From Taibaiella koreensis (GTDB lineage: Bacteria; Bacteroidota; Bacteroidia; Chitinophagales; Chitinophagaceae), in NCBI RefSeq assembly GCF_003545715.1, contig NZ_QVNU01000007.1:372001-436000 (forward strand): a stretch of DNA of 64,000 nt, in the 5' to 3' direction. Below, piece after piece: positions 15,006 through 24,300 of this stretch. Numbering within the stretch: the first letter of the stretch is position 1; every line of letters begins with the position of its first letter. Below the pieces are notes generated by a model. That model was not told the DNA's origin. It worked only from the letters and a program-made list of their open reading frames with translations, and did no database searches. A program made the translations under genes and the position numbers.

Positions 15006-17922
15006 AGTATTTAACAGGAAGGTTAATCATAATTCTTGTTCCGGTGCCCCCAACACTTTCCTCTTCGCCGACATCAATTACCTGTATCCGTATCGGCCGG
15101 TCTCCCGACTGTAATTGATTAAGAGTAAGTATCCTTTGGTTGGTAATGGACATGCCCTTCGCGGGGAACTGCCGGCCATATTTTTGTTTCAGCTCCATGC
15201 TTTGTTTTATGCCGGGGCCGTTATCATCTATCGCACATTGCAGCATCCGCCGCTCTTCCAGGAGAATAAAGGAAACTGTCAGCTTACCTTGTATCCCGGG
15301 ATGATCCAGGCCATGCTTGATTGCATTTTCAACAAACGGTTGCAATACCATGTTGGGGATCATGAGCTCTGCCTGATTTATAAGCGGGTCAATAAGAATA
15401 ACATACTCAAATGCATCTTGTATCTGTACACGCTCCAGGTCAATATAATTGGTCAGGTACCGGATTTCTTCTTCGATGGTGATAAATACCCTCGCTGCAT
15501 TATCAAGTGTTTCCCGTACCAATGCAGCAAAACGGGACAGGTAAAAATTTGCTTTTTTAATGTCTCCGTCGATAATGTATCGCTGCATCGAGTTAAGGCA
15601 ATTAAAAATAAAATGAGGATTCATTTGTGCCCTCAATGCCATTTGTTCCAGAGACTTCATTTTATGATCAGCCATTAACGCCTTCCTCTCTTTCCGGTGA
15701 GATAGAAGAATGACATACCGGACAATCACGATGATAATGATTATGCCTGCAATTATCATTACGCTTTTGAACCAGGCGGTTTCCAGAATGGATTTTTCAA
15801 TTTCAAAATGATATCTCAGCGGTTTGCTTTCATTACGAAACTTATTAATCGCGATCAGTTCGAGTGTATATTTTCCGGAAGGTAATGAAGGATAGGTAAG
15901 CACTGTTTCCTTTGTGTATTTCCAGGTATCGTCCAAACCCAATACCCTATATTTATAGGTGATATCGCCTCCGGATAAAAAAGAAATGCCCGAATACGCA
16001 AAAGAGATGTTGTTTTCTTCATGCTTCAATAAAAGACTCCGTTGGCTGGGTTTTTTGTATTGTCCTGAAACGATAATGTCCGTCATGTTCAGATAACAGA
16101 TTCCATGAGTCTGGACTTTTCTTTCATCAAATACCGTAATACCAACCGGCGTTCCTACGTATATAAAGCTCCCATCAACATAAACCGAGTTTACAATATT
16201 TGAGTTCAGGCCGTCGCTTACCGTTATGTTTGAAACCACTTTATAGACGCCCGGTGTAATATCGATCTGGTTGAGTCCTTTTTCCGATCCAACCCAAAGC
16301 TTGTTCCCGGAGGCACAAAGACTGCTGCACATGTTACTGCTCAGGCCGGTTGAATTGTCAAAAGCGGCAATAATTTTGCCCTCTCTATATCCATAAACAC
16401 CGCCGCCATTACTTCCCACCCAAAGGGTACCATCGTTACTTTCCGCGAATGTGCTGATATTATTTTTGAACTCAGGAAATCGTGTCCCTTTGTAAAGCGC
16501 TTTACTACCATCGGAAGTTGTGTACAGGCCTTTAAGCGTACCTATATAATAAGTCTCCCCTTGTTTATAGGCACACGTCGCCCGTTCATGATAAAGGGTT
16601 TTAATAATCTTTTTGTTCTTTATACTGACAAGGAATACACCGGCACTGTTCGTAAGGAGTAATGTATCCTGAAGCGATTGCATTGTTTTTACTCCCGATG
16701 AAAATTTAGCACTCAAGCGACCAAGATTTAGAAAATCAGCATTTGCGACTTGAAAGATGGTCTGTTTCGGCAATTGCTGTAAAAAATGGTCATCTGCAAC
16801 AAACGATCTCGATTTATTTTTTGTTTCATTCTCAAAAAAAGCATCACTAATGGTATCAAATTTCCAGTAATCATTACTCTTGGTTCCGATGCATATAGAA
16901 GATCCTACCCTATGAATATCGCAAATATAAGTGTCTGCCTTTTCTTTCGTAAATAGGCTTTTAAACCGGTTTGGGCTAACTTTAAATACGCCCGAACCCT
17001 GAGTGGAAAACCAAATATTTTGCTCACGGTCTTTGATGACAGCGTTGATATCATAATCGGTAAAATAGCTGCAGGATGTCATTTCCCTGCCTTGTTCAAC
17101 TACTTTGACGCCTTTCAGGCGATTATAAATAACATACTGATGATCGTTTAAAAAAACGGTTCTATATTGCGAATGAGGCGCATATATCCTTTCATTTCCC
17201 GAGGGTGTAACAAACCAAAGTGTATCCGTGCCTGCAAAGGCGTAATACGGCTTATTCACTGATCCTGATTTACGCAAGAAGATCCAGTTAGGTCTGACCG
17301 CTTTACGGATATCATTTGGTAACATGACAAAATTGGCCGGAAGTGTACCCGAGAAAGTAGAAATATTAATTAACATTGCTGCCAACTTATCCCAGTCACT
17401 CGTTCCCCAGGGATAAGTAGTAACCTTACCTGCGGCAGTGATGATATGCGTAAAATTTGCCTCCTGAACTGTAATATTGCCATCGGGACTTTCCACTATG
17501 GCATTCCAACTCGCATGAATGTGAACCTTTTTTAAAATGCTATCATTTTCCTGGTTGTGTATCTTACCGTCTGCATAATAACAGATAGCGTCTTTAAACA
17601 TCATTAGCCATAATCTTCCACGACTGTCCTCCCAAGCATTCAGAACCTGATTACTGGGTAACCCATTTGTAGTTGTAAATGTTTTAAAACGACAACCGTC
17701 AAAGCGGGTTAAGCCTGTTTCGGTACAAAACCAGATAAAACCGTCTTTAGTCTGGCATATATTATATACGGTCGAATTAGCCAGCCCATCTTTTGTATCA
17801 TAATGGGTATAGCTATATTCTTGTGCAAATGTTCTGAGCGAAGAAAGAGCGCAGCATAGAAGAATCACAAGCAAACTTCGCATTAAGCATATGTTTGTCG
17901 AAAAATAGCGCATTTTCGGCAA
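14983..17922 (-). CDS. Sensor histidine kinase with periplasmic beta-propeller (LytS-type kinase)
   Basis: This 979-residue membrane sensor starts with a signal peptide ending at RTFAQ. Met14 at 17883 is an alternative start. Two-component Reg_prop repeats follow (for example KDGFIWFCTETGLTRFDG, about residues 55-72, and GTLWVGSNGGGVYGY), forming a periplasmic propeller. Next come a Y_Y_Y domain (about 640-705), one membrane helix (about 717-740) and a His_kinase/HATPase unit with RAQMNPHFIFN (His770) and GLDHPG...IDDNGPGI. It should sense an extracellular ligand and phosphorylate the overlapping LytTR regulator. The ligand is unknown. Confidence 0.93.
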   Translation of the reverse strand: MPKMRYFSTNICLMRSLLVILLCCALSSLRTFAQEYSYTHYDTKDGLANSTVYNICQTKDGFIWFCTETGLTRFDGCRFKTFTTTNGLPSNQVLNAWEDSRGRLWLMMFKDAICYYADGKIHNQENDSILKKVHIHASWNAIVESPDGNITVQEANFTHIITAAGKVTTYPWGTSDWDKLAAMLINISTFSGTLPANFVMLPNDIRKAVRPNWIFLRKSGSVNKPYYAFAGTDTLWFVTPSGNERIYAPHSQYRTVFLNDHQYVIYNRLKGVKVVEQGREMTSCSYFTDYDINAVIKDREQNIWFSTQGSGVFKVSPNRFKSLFTKEKADTYICDIHRVGSSICIGTKSNDYWKFDTISDAFFENETKNKSRSFVADDHFLQQLPKQTIFQVANADFLNLGRLSAKFSSGVKTMQSLQDTLLLTNSAGVFLVSIKNKKIIKTLYHERATCAYKQGETYYIGTLKGLYTTSDGSKALYKGTRFPEFKNNISTFAESNDGTLWVGSNGGGVYGYREGKIIAAFDNSTGLSSNMCSSLCASGNKLWVGSEKGLNQIDITPGVYKVVSNITVSDGLNSNIVNSVYVDGSFIYVGTPVGITVFDERKVQTHGICYLNMTDIIVSGQYKKPSQRSLLLKHEENNISFAYSGISFLSGGDITYKYRVLGLDDTWKYTKETVLTYPSLPSGKYTLELIAINKFRNESKPLRYHFEIEKSILETAWFKSVMIIAGIIIIIVIVRYVILLSHRKERKALMADHKMKSLEQMALRAQMNPHFIFNCLNSMQRYIIDGDIKKANFYLSRFAALVRETLDNAARVFITIEEEIRYLTNYIDLERVQIQDAFEYVILIDPLINQAELMIPNMVLQPFVENAIKHGLDHPGIQGKLTVSFILLEERRMLQCAIDDNGPGIKQSMELKQKYGRQFPAKGMSITNQRILTLNQLQSGDRPIRIQVIDVGEEESVGGTGTRIMINLPVKYYDEESDY

Positions 17923-18272
17923 TCATACACTAAATATAGAAAAGCCGGCTTCAGGCAAGGAAGGCACGAAGACGTTGCAATGATACAACAGCCTCACCGG
18001 ATAAGTAGCGTGGGGCCGGCCTTGCCTTCTTATTGACATTCCGGGAATGTCATCATCTGGTTGCCATTTAATGATACCCCAAACGTTATTAGTGTTTGAA
18101 GCATTTCTCTTTGTGGTACAAGAAGAGTCTGTCTAAACAGGTTTCAGGCCTGTCACATTAAACGAATTGCCCCAAGCCCCACGCGGGACCAGAGCGCTAA
18201 CTTTATTTCTTTTTATCTTGCATGCCAGATCCCAACCAAAACCATTAACCACCCAAACGAATAACCTGCAGA
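17923..18272. other. Divergent intergenic region
   Basis: 350 bases between the kinase gene (minus) and the DUF5700 gene (plus). They hold a perfect dyad at 18034-18052 and a short GGCAAGG/CCTTGCC inverted pair. TATCTTGC at about 18216-18223 resembles a -7 box for the plus-strand gene, but no -33 partner is clear. No coding signal. Confidence 0.5.
18034..18052. promoter_or_regulatory. Perfect inverted repeat, possible operator
   Basis: TGACATTCC-G-GGAATGTCA is a perfect 9+1+9 palindrome in the divergent gap upstream of the kinase and DUF5700 genes. No T run follows it, so an operator is likelier than a terminator. Confidence 0.4.
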
Positions 18273-19373
18273 ATGAAGAAAATAATATTGCTGCTTGCTT
18301 TGAGCTGGCTTGCCACACGGTCAATGGCCCAATCTATCGACGATCGTTCCTGCTGGGAATACTTCAACATCACAGCCCGCTTAAAAGCCGGCGACAGCCT
18401 TAGTAAGGAAGAATGGAACGGTTTCCTGCAAAATGAAGCGATAAGGGTTTACATGAAGGACCAGGGCGTCGATAGCGCTTATTTTGAACGTTACCGCAGG
18501 ATCATGGAGATTGTTTATATGCCTGCCAACGAGGCAAAGTTGCAGCGGCAATTGAAAGACCCCGAACAATATTGGTGGACCTATATCGTAAATGAATATA
18601 AGGTAAACGAAGATAAAATGAAGGCCTACCTGGAGTGGATCGATAAAAGCAAGACGGACTATCTTGATACCTGTTATCATTACAGCTATGGTATGTTGCC
18701 GGTCCAGGCTCATGGACGCGTACCTGGTCTGCGCTTTTCGATAATCCCTTTACACAATGATGCGCATGTGGAAAATGGCTGGATCATTTATACTTTGATG
18801 GCAGCTTATTTTAATGATGCCAACAAATTGGGTGTGCTGGGTGGACATGAGCTGCACCATATATTGCGGCCCAGGTTCCTTTTTGAAACAGAAGCGGAAG
18901 ACAAAGTTGTGGTTACTGTATTGCAGCGCATCCTCAACGAGGGCAGCGCCGACCTTATCGACAAGCCGTACATGGGTAGTCGTTCCGGCCTCCTTGAATT
19001 TCAGAAAGGATACCCGGAAAGCTTTCTAGAGGAAGGCGTTCCGGTGCTCAAGCATATCGATTCGCTATTGGCACAAGATAAAGTGGATAAGGGCGCACTT
19101 AAAGTAAATCAGCTGATCAATACGTCCAATACCAGTGGCCATATTCCCGGGTACTACATGATGCAGGTGATCGAACGCAATGGTTACAGGAAGGAATTGA
19201 TAGCGCACATCAGCAACCCCTTTTACTATATATACCTGTACGATCGGGCATCAAAAAAAGACAGGCAAGGCGCTTATATATTATCGCCCGCGACGCTGAA
19301 ATATATCGGGAGCCTGGATAAGAAATATGCCGCTAAAGGGAAAATATATTCGCTTGCAGAGCAATTGAAATGA
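18273..19373 (+). CDS. DUF5700-type putative zinc-dependent peptidase, exported
   Basis: This 366-residue protein has a signal peptide (MKKIILLLALSWLATRSMAQ). The zinc motif HELHH (H192, E193, H196) is followed 27 residues later by NEGSADLID (E223), which fits a gluzincin-like active site with the third ligand in an ExxxD helix. This pattern matches the DUF5700 putative zinc peptidases of Bacteroidota. It probably acts in the periplasm or outside. It stands alone, with a perfect dyad about 220 bases upstream. Substrate unknown. Confidence 0.75.
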   Translation: MKKIILLLALSWLATRSMAQSIDDRSCWEYFNITARLKAGDSLSKEEWNGFLQNEAIRVYMKDQGVDSAYFERYRRIMEIVYMPANEAKLQRQLKDPEQYWWTYIVNEYKVNEDKMKAYLEWIDKSKTDYLDTCYHYSYGMLPVQAHGRVPGLRFSIIPLHNDAHVENGWIIYTLMAAYFNDANKLGVLGGHELHHILRPRFLFETEAEDKVVVTVLQRILNEGSADLIDKPYMGSRSGLLEFQKGYPESFLEEGVPVLKHIDSLLAQDKVDKGALKVNQLINTSNTSGHIPGYYMMQVIERNGYRKELIAHISNPFYYIYLYDRASKKDRQGAYILSPATLKYIGSLDKKYAAKGKIYSLAEQLK

Positions 19374-19394
19374 TCGCTGCTAAAGGTACAGTAG

Positions 19395-19652
19395 CAGAAA
19401 CAATTGACTTTTTACATCAGAAAACCGATGCCCCCTTTTGAGCAACACGAACAGCTGACCGGAGGGCGTGAGCAGGTCTCCGACCGCATATTTATTTATC
19501 TCAGCGGCTGGGAGGATACGCCTTTCAGGGAGCAATACGAAAGGTTGAAAGAAACTTCCGGCTGGCGTGTCGAGACGATCGATTGTGGCCACAATGTAAT
19601 GATGCAGCGGCCGGATGAGCTAACGGCTATATTGGTTGACCTGGATCCATAA
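19395..19652 (+). pseudogene. C-terminal remnant of an alpha/beta hydrolase
   Basis: About 85 codons encode the end of an alpha/beta-hydrolase: PMPPFEQ, then IFIYLSGWEDTPFREQYERL, then WRVETIDCGHNVMMQRPDEL, where the His in DCGHN is the expected catalytic His. The nucleophile-bearing N-terminal two thirds are absent, an in-frame stop lies at 19392, and the only start is TTG. It follows the DUF5700 gene directly. I read it as a truncated pseudogene rather than a functional small protein. Confidence 0.6.
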
Positions 19653-19751
19653 GCTGATACTAAAAAAAATTCGCAGCCATTTCCTGCGGTTAAAAGATTA
19701 ATAACATCGTATCTTCCGGTACCATAACAAAGGCTATTGCCGCCTGATCTT

Positions 19752-19759
19752 TATTTTTG
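19752..19759 (+). promoter_or_regulatory. -7 box implying a leaderless mRNA
   Basis: TATTTTTG fits TAnnTTTG and ends three bases before the ATG of the glycosylase gene, so transcription should begin at about the A of that ATG. No -33 element is visible at the right distance. Confidence 0.35.
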
Positions 19760-19762
19760 CCT

Positions 19763-20374
19763 ATGACAAAGCTGGATGCCACCTATTACCGGAACAGGGA
19801 TGTTCTTTTCCTCGCCAAAGACCTTTTGGGCAAAGTGCTTGTTACCCATGCAGAGGGCAAGCTTACTTCAGGTCTCATTGTCGAAACGGAAGCTTATGCC
19901 GGCGTCGTGGATAAGGCATCGCATGCCTATGGCGGCAGGCGCACCCGGCGTACGGGGCCGCTGTATGCCGGAGGGGGCATTGCCTATGTTTACCTGTGCT
20001 ACGGTATTCATCACTTGTTCAATATTGTCACTTCGATCGAAGAGGAGCCACATGCTGTGCTGCTACGCGCCGTAGTGCCCCTGGAAGGAACGGAATGGAT
20101 GGAAGCCAGGCGGGGTATGCCGGCTACGAGGGTGGCTATTTCATCGGGTCCCGGCGCAGCCGCCAAAGCCTTGGGAATCGATCTTGCTTTTAATGGAAGA
20201 AGCCTGACGGGCGACGATATCCGGATCGAAGACCGGGGCATCCATTATCCCGCTGAGGCTATAGCTGCGGTTCCCCGTGTCGGCGTTGCTTATGCAAAGG
20301 AAGATGCGCTGCTACCCTGGCGGTTTTTTGTAAAGGGCAATCCCTATGTTAGTAAACCCAATAGCTTTAAGTAA
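19763..20374 (+). CDS. 3-methyladenine DNA glycosylase (AAG/MPG family)
   Basis: This base-excision repair enzyme removes 3-methyladenine and other alkylated purines from DNA. The 203-residue protein has the family length. It shows the family core VETEAYAG...DKASHAYGGRRTRRTG (catalytic Glu in VETEAY), YVYLCYGIHHLFNIV and the Gly-rich SGPGAAAKALGI. I use the ATG at 19763; a TTG two codons earlier is possible but overlaps the promoter box. The gene appears to stand alone. Confidence 0.93.
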   Translation: MTKLDATYYRNRDVLFLAKDLLGKVLVTHAEGKLTSGLIVETEAYAGVVDKASHAYGGRRTRRTGPLYAGGGIAYVYLCYGIHHLFNIVTSIEEEPHAVLLRAVVPLEGTEWMEARRGMPATRVAISSGPGAAAKALGIDLAFNGRSLTGDDIRIEDRGIHYPAEAIAAVPRVGVAYAKEDALLPWRFFVKGNPYVSKPNSFK

Positions 20375-21332
20375 TGATCTCCAGGGGGCCGGTATCAGAT
20401 GTTTAAAGCTTTGGTGCCGTACTGAGCCGATCAGGAGCCGCTGCAGCACGGTTACGTTTACACTGTGCTCAGCAGCCGGCGGGGGCATGTCATAACGCCG
20501 TGTATGGTTCGCCGGCTGATTAAAGCGAATAAGTAAAATAGAGCTATTGAGGACGGGTATAAAGCCTTTGGCATTCATTAGATCAGTTTTGTACAGTGTA
20601 TTTTTTGCAGTTCTCTCCTGCGCCCCAACTGTGCTTACATGTTTTGTACCGGTGGAAAACCTATAATAGGTGGCCGCTCATTGCCAGGATGTCCCGGTTG
20701 TAAGCCTTTAACAGCACAATACTTTGGTTTGCCCATTATGCTTTCGGTTGTTCGTTTTTTCAGAATTGACCAATACCCGGATGCTACTTTATACGTCCGT
20801 TTTTTTCCTGAACCTGCTTTTGGGTAATCCAAATACCTTCTGTATCAATCAGAATGTACTCCGCCTCATTCCCGGATCTTTCCGCCGCCTTGCAGCCGAT
20901 AAGAAAACTGCTGTTCCCGTTGTAATGAGGCAATGTTGTTCTGTGCACAGGCTCCGCCCGCCAATTCGGTAAGCACAGCACTCTTTCCCGGAGGAAAATC
21001 TATTTCCTGTTTTATACAAACCAAAATAAAGATGTTTCGTATTTTTAAAATACGCAAATTACTACAAATCACCTTGTTTTAAGTGAATAAGTTGTAAAAT
21101 ATAAACATTGTTTATAATTTAGCATTTTGTTAGATTGTTGAAAAAATCCTCATTCTGGTGTGCCTGCTTATTGCGGTCAACCCAAAAATGTACCATCCAA
21201 TTAAAAGAGTTAATCATTTTATCTGCTATGACGTCTTCGATCAACCTGTCGACCAGGGCGCCGCCATAACGTGCTACCCATGCCTAGCTGAACCATCGCT
21301 CCTTTCCTTGACTGACCAAAAAAATTACACTT
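20375..21332. other. Long intergenic region without a convincing gene
   Basis: 958 bases. It holds an 8-bp stem AGCCGGCG/CGCCGGCT (20474-20517) that may end the glycosylase transcript. An A+T-rich part (about 21000-21140) contains a perfect dyad at 21100-21116. On the minus strand between about 20980 and 20635 two short frames, overlapping at a run of seven A, could be a decayed small gene: the second contains GYWSILKKRTTES and PPIIGFPPVQNM. I cannot support it as functional. Confidence 0.45.
21100..21116. promoter_or_regulatory. Perfect inverted repeat upstream of the large secreted protein
   Basis: TATAAACA-T-TGTTTATA is an 8+1+8 palindrome about 220 bases before the start codon of the large T9SS protein. 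It is a possible operator. Confidence 0.3.
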
Positions 21333-24300
21333 ATGAAAAGAACATGCGTATCTTTCAACAGTTCGCTGCTGGTCTGTGTCCTGTTCCTGCTGCTCTCCTT
21401 AGCAGCGCGGGCCCAGATCTTTATTACGTACCCCACGCCGGCCCAGGGCCTTACCCGGCAACTGGATTCCTCGCTTCTGACCGTTAACGTTGCTTTTGCT
21501 GCTGCCTGCAACAATGCCGCCGTCAATATCCGGTTCCCTGCAGGAGTCAATTATATTCCCGGTAGCGTGGCCAAGACCGGTGGCTCTGCATCTGTGGGGA
21601 TCACAGCTACCGGCAGTTCGCTTAGCTCTCCCACTTTCAGCATTACCGGTGTGACCGGGGTATCCGATATTACCTTTACCATCAGGCGAAAAGCGCTATG
21701 CAATGCGCCCGCCGGCAGCAAGGATACGGTAATGGTAACCGGCGATTGCGGAACACAAACGGAGAACACCGGTACTGTCAATAGCTATGCGATCATCTCC
21801 CCTTCACTGACCATGCCAGCCGTAGCTCCGCTGAACAATGCGGTGAATAGCGCTATGATTACCCGTACGCTTTCCGTGATCAATGGCGGCAACGGTTGCC
21901 TGGATACCTTGTACTTCTTCATCCGTTATCCTTCGTCCGGTATGCAGCTGCAAAGCCTAACGGCCAACGGTAATACGATTACCAGCTATCGCAGCAATGG
22001 CGATACCCTGTTCTTTAAAGCATCGGGCGCTGAGCTCAGCGCCAATGGCGGGCTCTGCAATGGCGGCACAGTAGCCTTTACCGAGACTGCCACGATCAAA
22101 CGTTGCAATACCACCACCACCTTCGGGGCCCGCTGGGGCCATGCCGACGATGCGACGGCCTGTCAGACGGTGACCGCTACCGGCACCATGAACATGGCAC
22201 CCATCACCGTCAGCACCAATGTTACCTTTAATGCCAGCCAGGAAATGGCTACCTGCGGCCAGAGCGTCTTTGACCTCACCTATGTCAACGGCAATACGGC
22301 CAATGATACCACACCCGGCGGCCGTATCTTTAACGTGATCCCTACTTATACTCTTGGCGGCGCCGAGGGCATCGACAGCATACGCCTGTATATGGGCGCT
22401 GCTACGATGAGCAATGCCATACCTTATACTCAGAGCGGCAGTACCTACCAGATACCGATGTCGTTCTTGAGCGCCGATCCGGATGGTCCCGGCGGTCTGC
22501 AGGACCTGGACGGCGACGGCCAGTACGACGACCTGGTGCGGGGCGGCAGCTTTCGGCTGCGGTATTATATGCATTTTGGCTGCGGAGCCAACATGCTCGC
22601 CCGTCCTCAAAGCCGTTTGAATTATACCGATAATTGTGGCACCCTTAAACAGGGGCAAGGTAGTATCGGGGATACAGGCTTTCCTGACATGATCTATGGA
22701 TCTACCTTCAATCCCCGGTCCCGGAATGCTCTCTATCCTACGGTGATCAGCCCGGGAGCGCCTTTTACCATAGTAGTGAACCAGAGTATGCAGTCCAACT
22801 GGCTGCCCTTTCCGGCGCCTACCAATACCTCCTATTTCAGCCTGCTGCTGCCACCCGGCCTTTCCCTGTCAGGCACGGGTAACATTACCCGCAACGGCGG
22901 GGCCGTGCCGGCCGGCCAGGTAAGCGTTCATGCTGCTGCTGTGCCTTTGGCTCCCGATACCCTGGTGGTCGTTGCCGGCACTGGCTTCACGGCCGGCAAC
23001 TTTTCGATCGACCTGGTCAATAATGGTGCGGCTACGACCATTACCAGCGGTTCTTCCAATGATTATGTGGCCGACAACAGCTGTAACTGTAAGATTACCG
23101 GCCTGCCCCTGCAGCTATACAATATAGCTGTTGTACAGCCGCCCGGTTGCCCCGATATGATCGCCAATAACGGCGCCCTTTTTGCGCGAAAGACATTCGG
23201 CTATACCAACAACACCATGACTACCCGTGTAGCGGCCGCTGCGGTCACCGGTCTTGCCGCCATCACGGTGGCGCAATCCGACAGCTTTACCCTCAGCCAG
23301 GGCGGTGTCAATCACGGTAGCCGCAGCAATGCCTATTATAATTTCCAGGTCAGAAAAGAAAACAGCGCCAACCTGGTTACTTATGGGCGTGGTATTTTCT
23401 ATATCAGGAATGGTCTGGGGCAGATCTCCAGCTGCGTCATGCCTGCGCCGGCCGATTCCAGCACAGCTATGCTTCAACGGCTGGTCTGGAACCTGAGTGG
23501 CTGCCTGCCGCCCGGCGGCCTGGCAGAGGGCGACTCGGTATGGACGGAGGTTTACTACCGGCTGGAAGAAGCCCGTTCCAGTACCCGTACGGCAGTGGAT
23601 AGCACGGCCAGCTATTTTTTCAGCCGCTCGGGTGGCGCACAGGATACGCTTCAGATATGTAACCGTTCGCCCTTCTATTTCTACGCAGTGAAGCCTGTTT
23701 TAACGAGCAATTTCAACGCCGGTTTTGCTACCGCCCCGGTGTGCGGCGCCGTCCCTGGTTCCCCGGCTTTCGGCTATGGTTTTGCCGAGGGCGACCTATA
23801 CCCCGGCGAGTTCCGGCCCTCGGTGATCATCGACTCGATGAGGACCACTTTACCGGCTTATTACAACTTCGGCAGCCCAATGCCGCTAAACTATACCGCT
23901 GCCGGCGCGCTCACGGTCAATGTCGCCACCACCGTTGCCGGTAATATGATCAGGGCTACCAATCCGGGCCCGGGCAATCCTGGTTACTGGGCCCCGGCCG
24001 ATATCGGCGATCAAAGCGCTCAGGGCAGTTATGGGCGGATCGCCAACTTTTTGATAAGGGCCTCCTCACAAGGAGCGGGACAAGCCGGCCAGAATATGAC
24101 GGTAACCTATTATGTGCGCAGGAATGCTTACGCCGACCAACCGGTAACCGATGTGATCGCCCAAAACGTATTCATCCACCTGACCCAGCAGCCGCAACTG
24201 AGTGTGACCAACCTGAGCGGGAATGTACAGGTTATACAGCAGCAGAGTAGCTGGGATATCTCGGTAAGCAATACCGGCCCCAATGCCTCGCCCAATACCT

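Noticed and set aside
17953-18027. GGCAAGG/CCTTGCC inverted pair upstream of the sensor kinase
   Set aside because: Short and widely spaced (about 60 bases apart). Easily chance.
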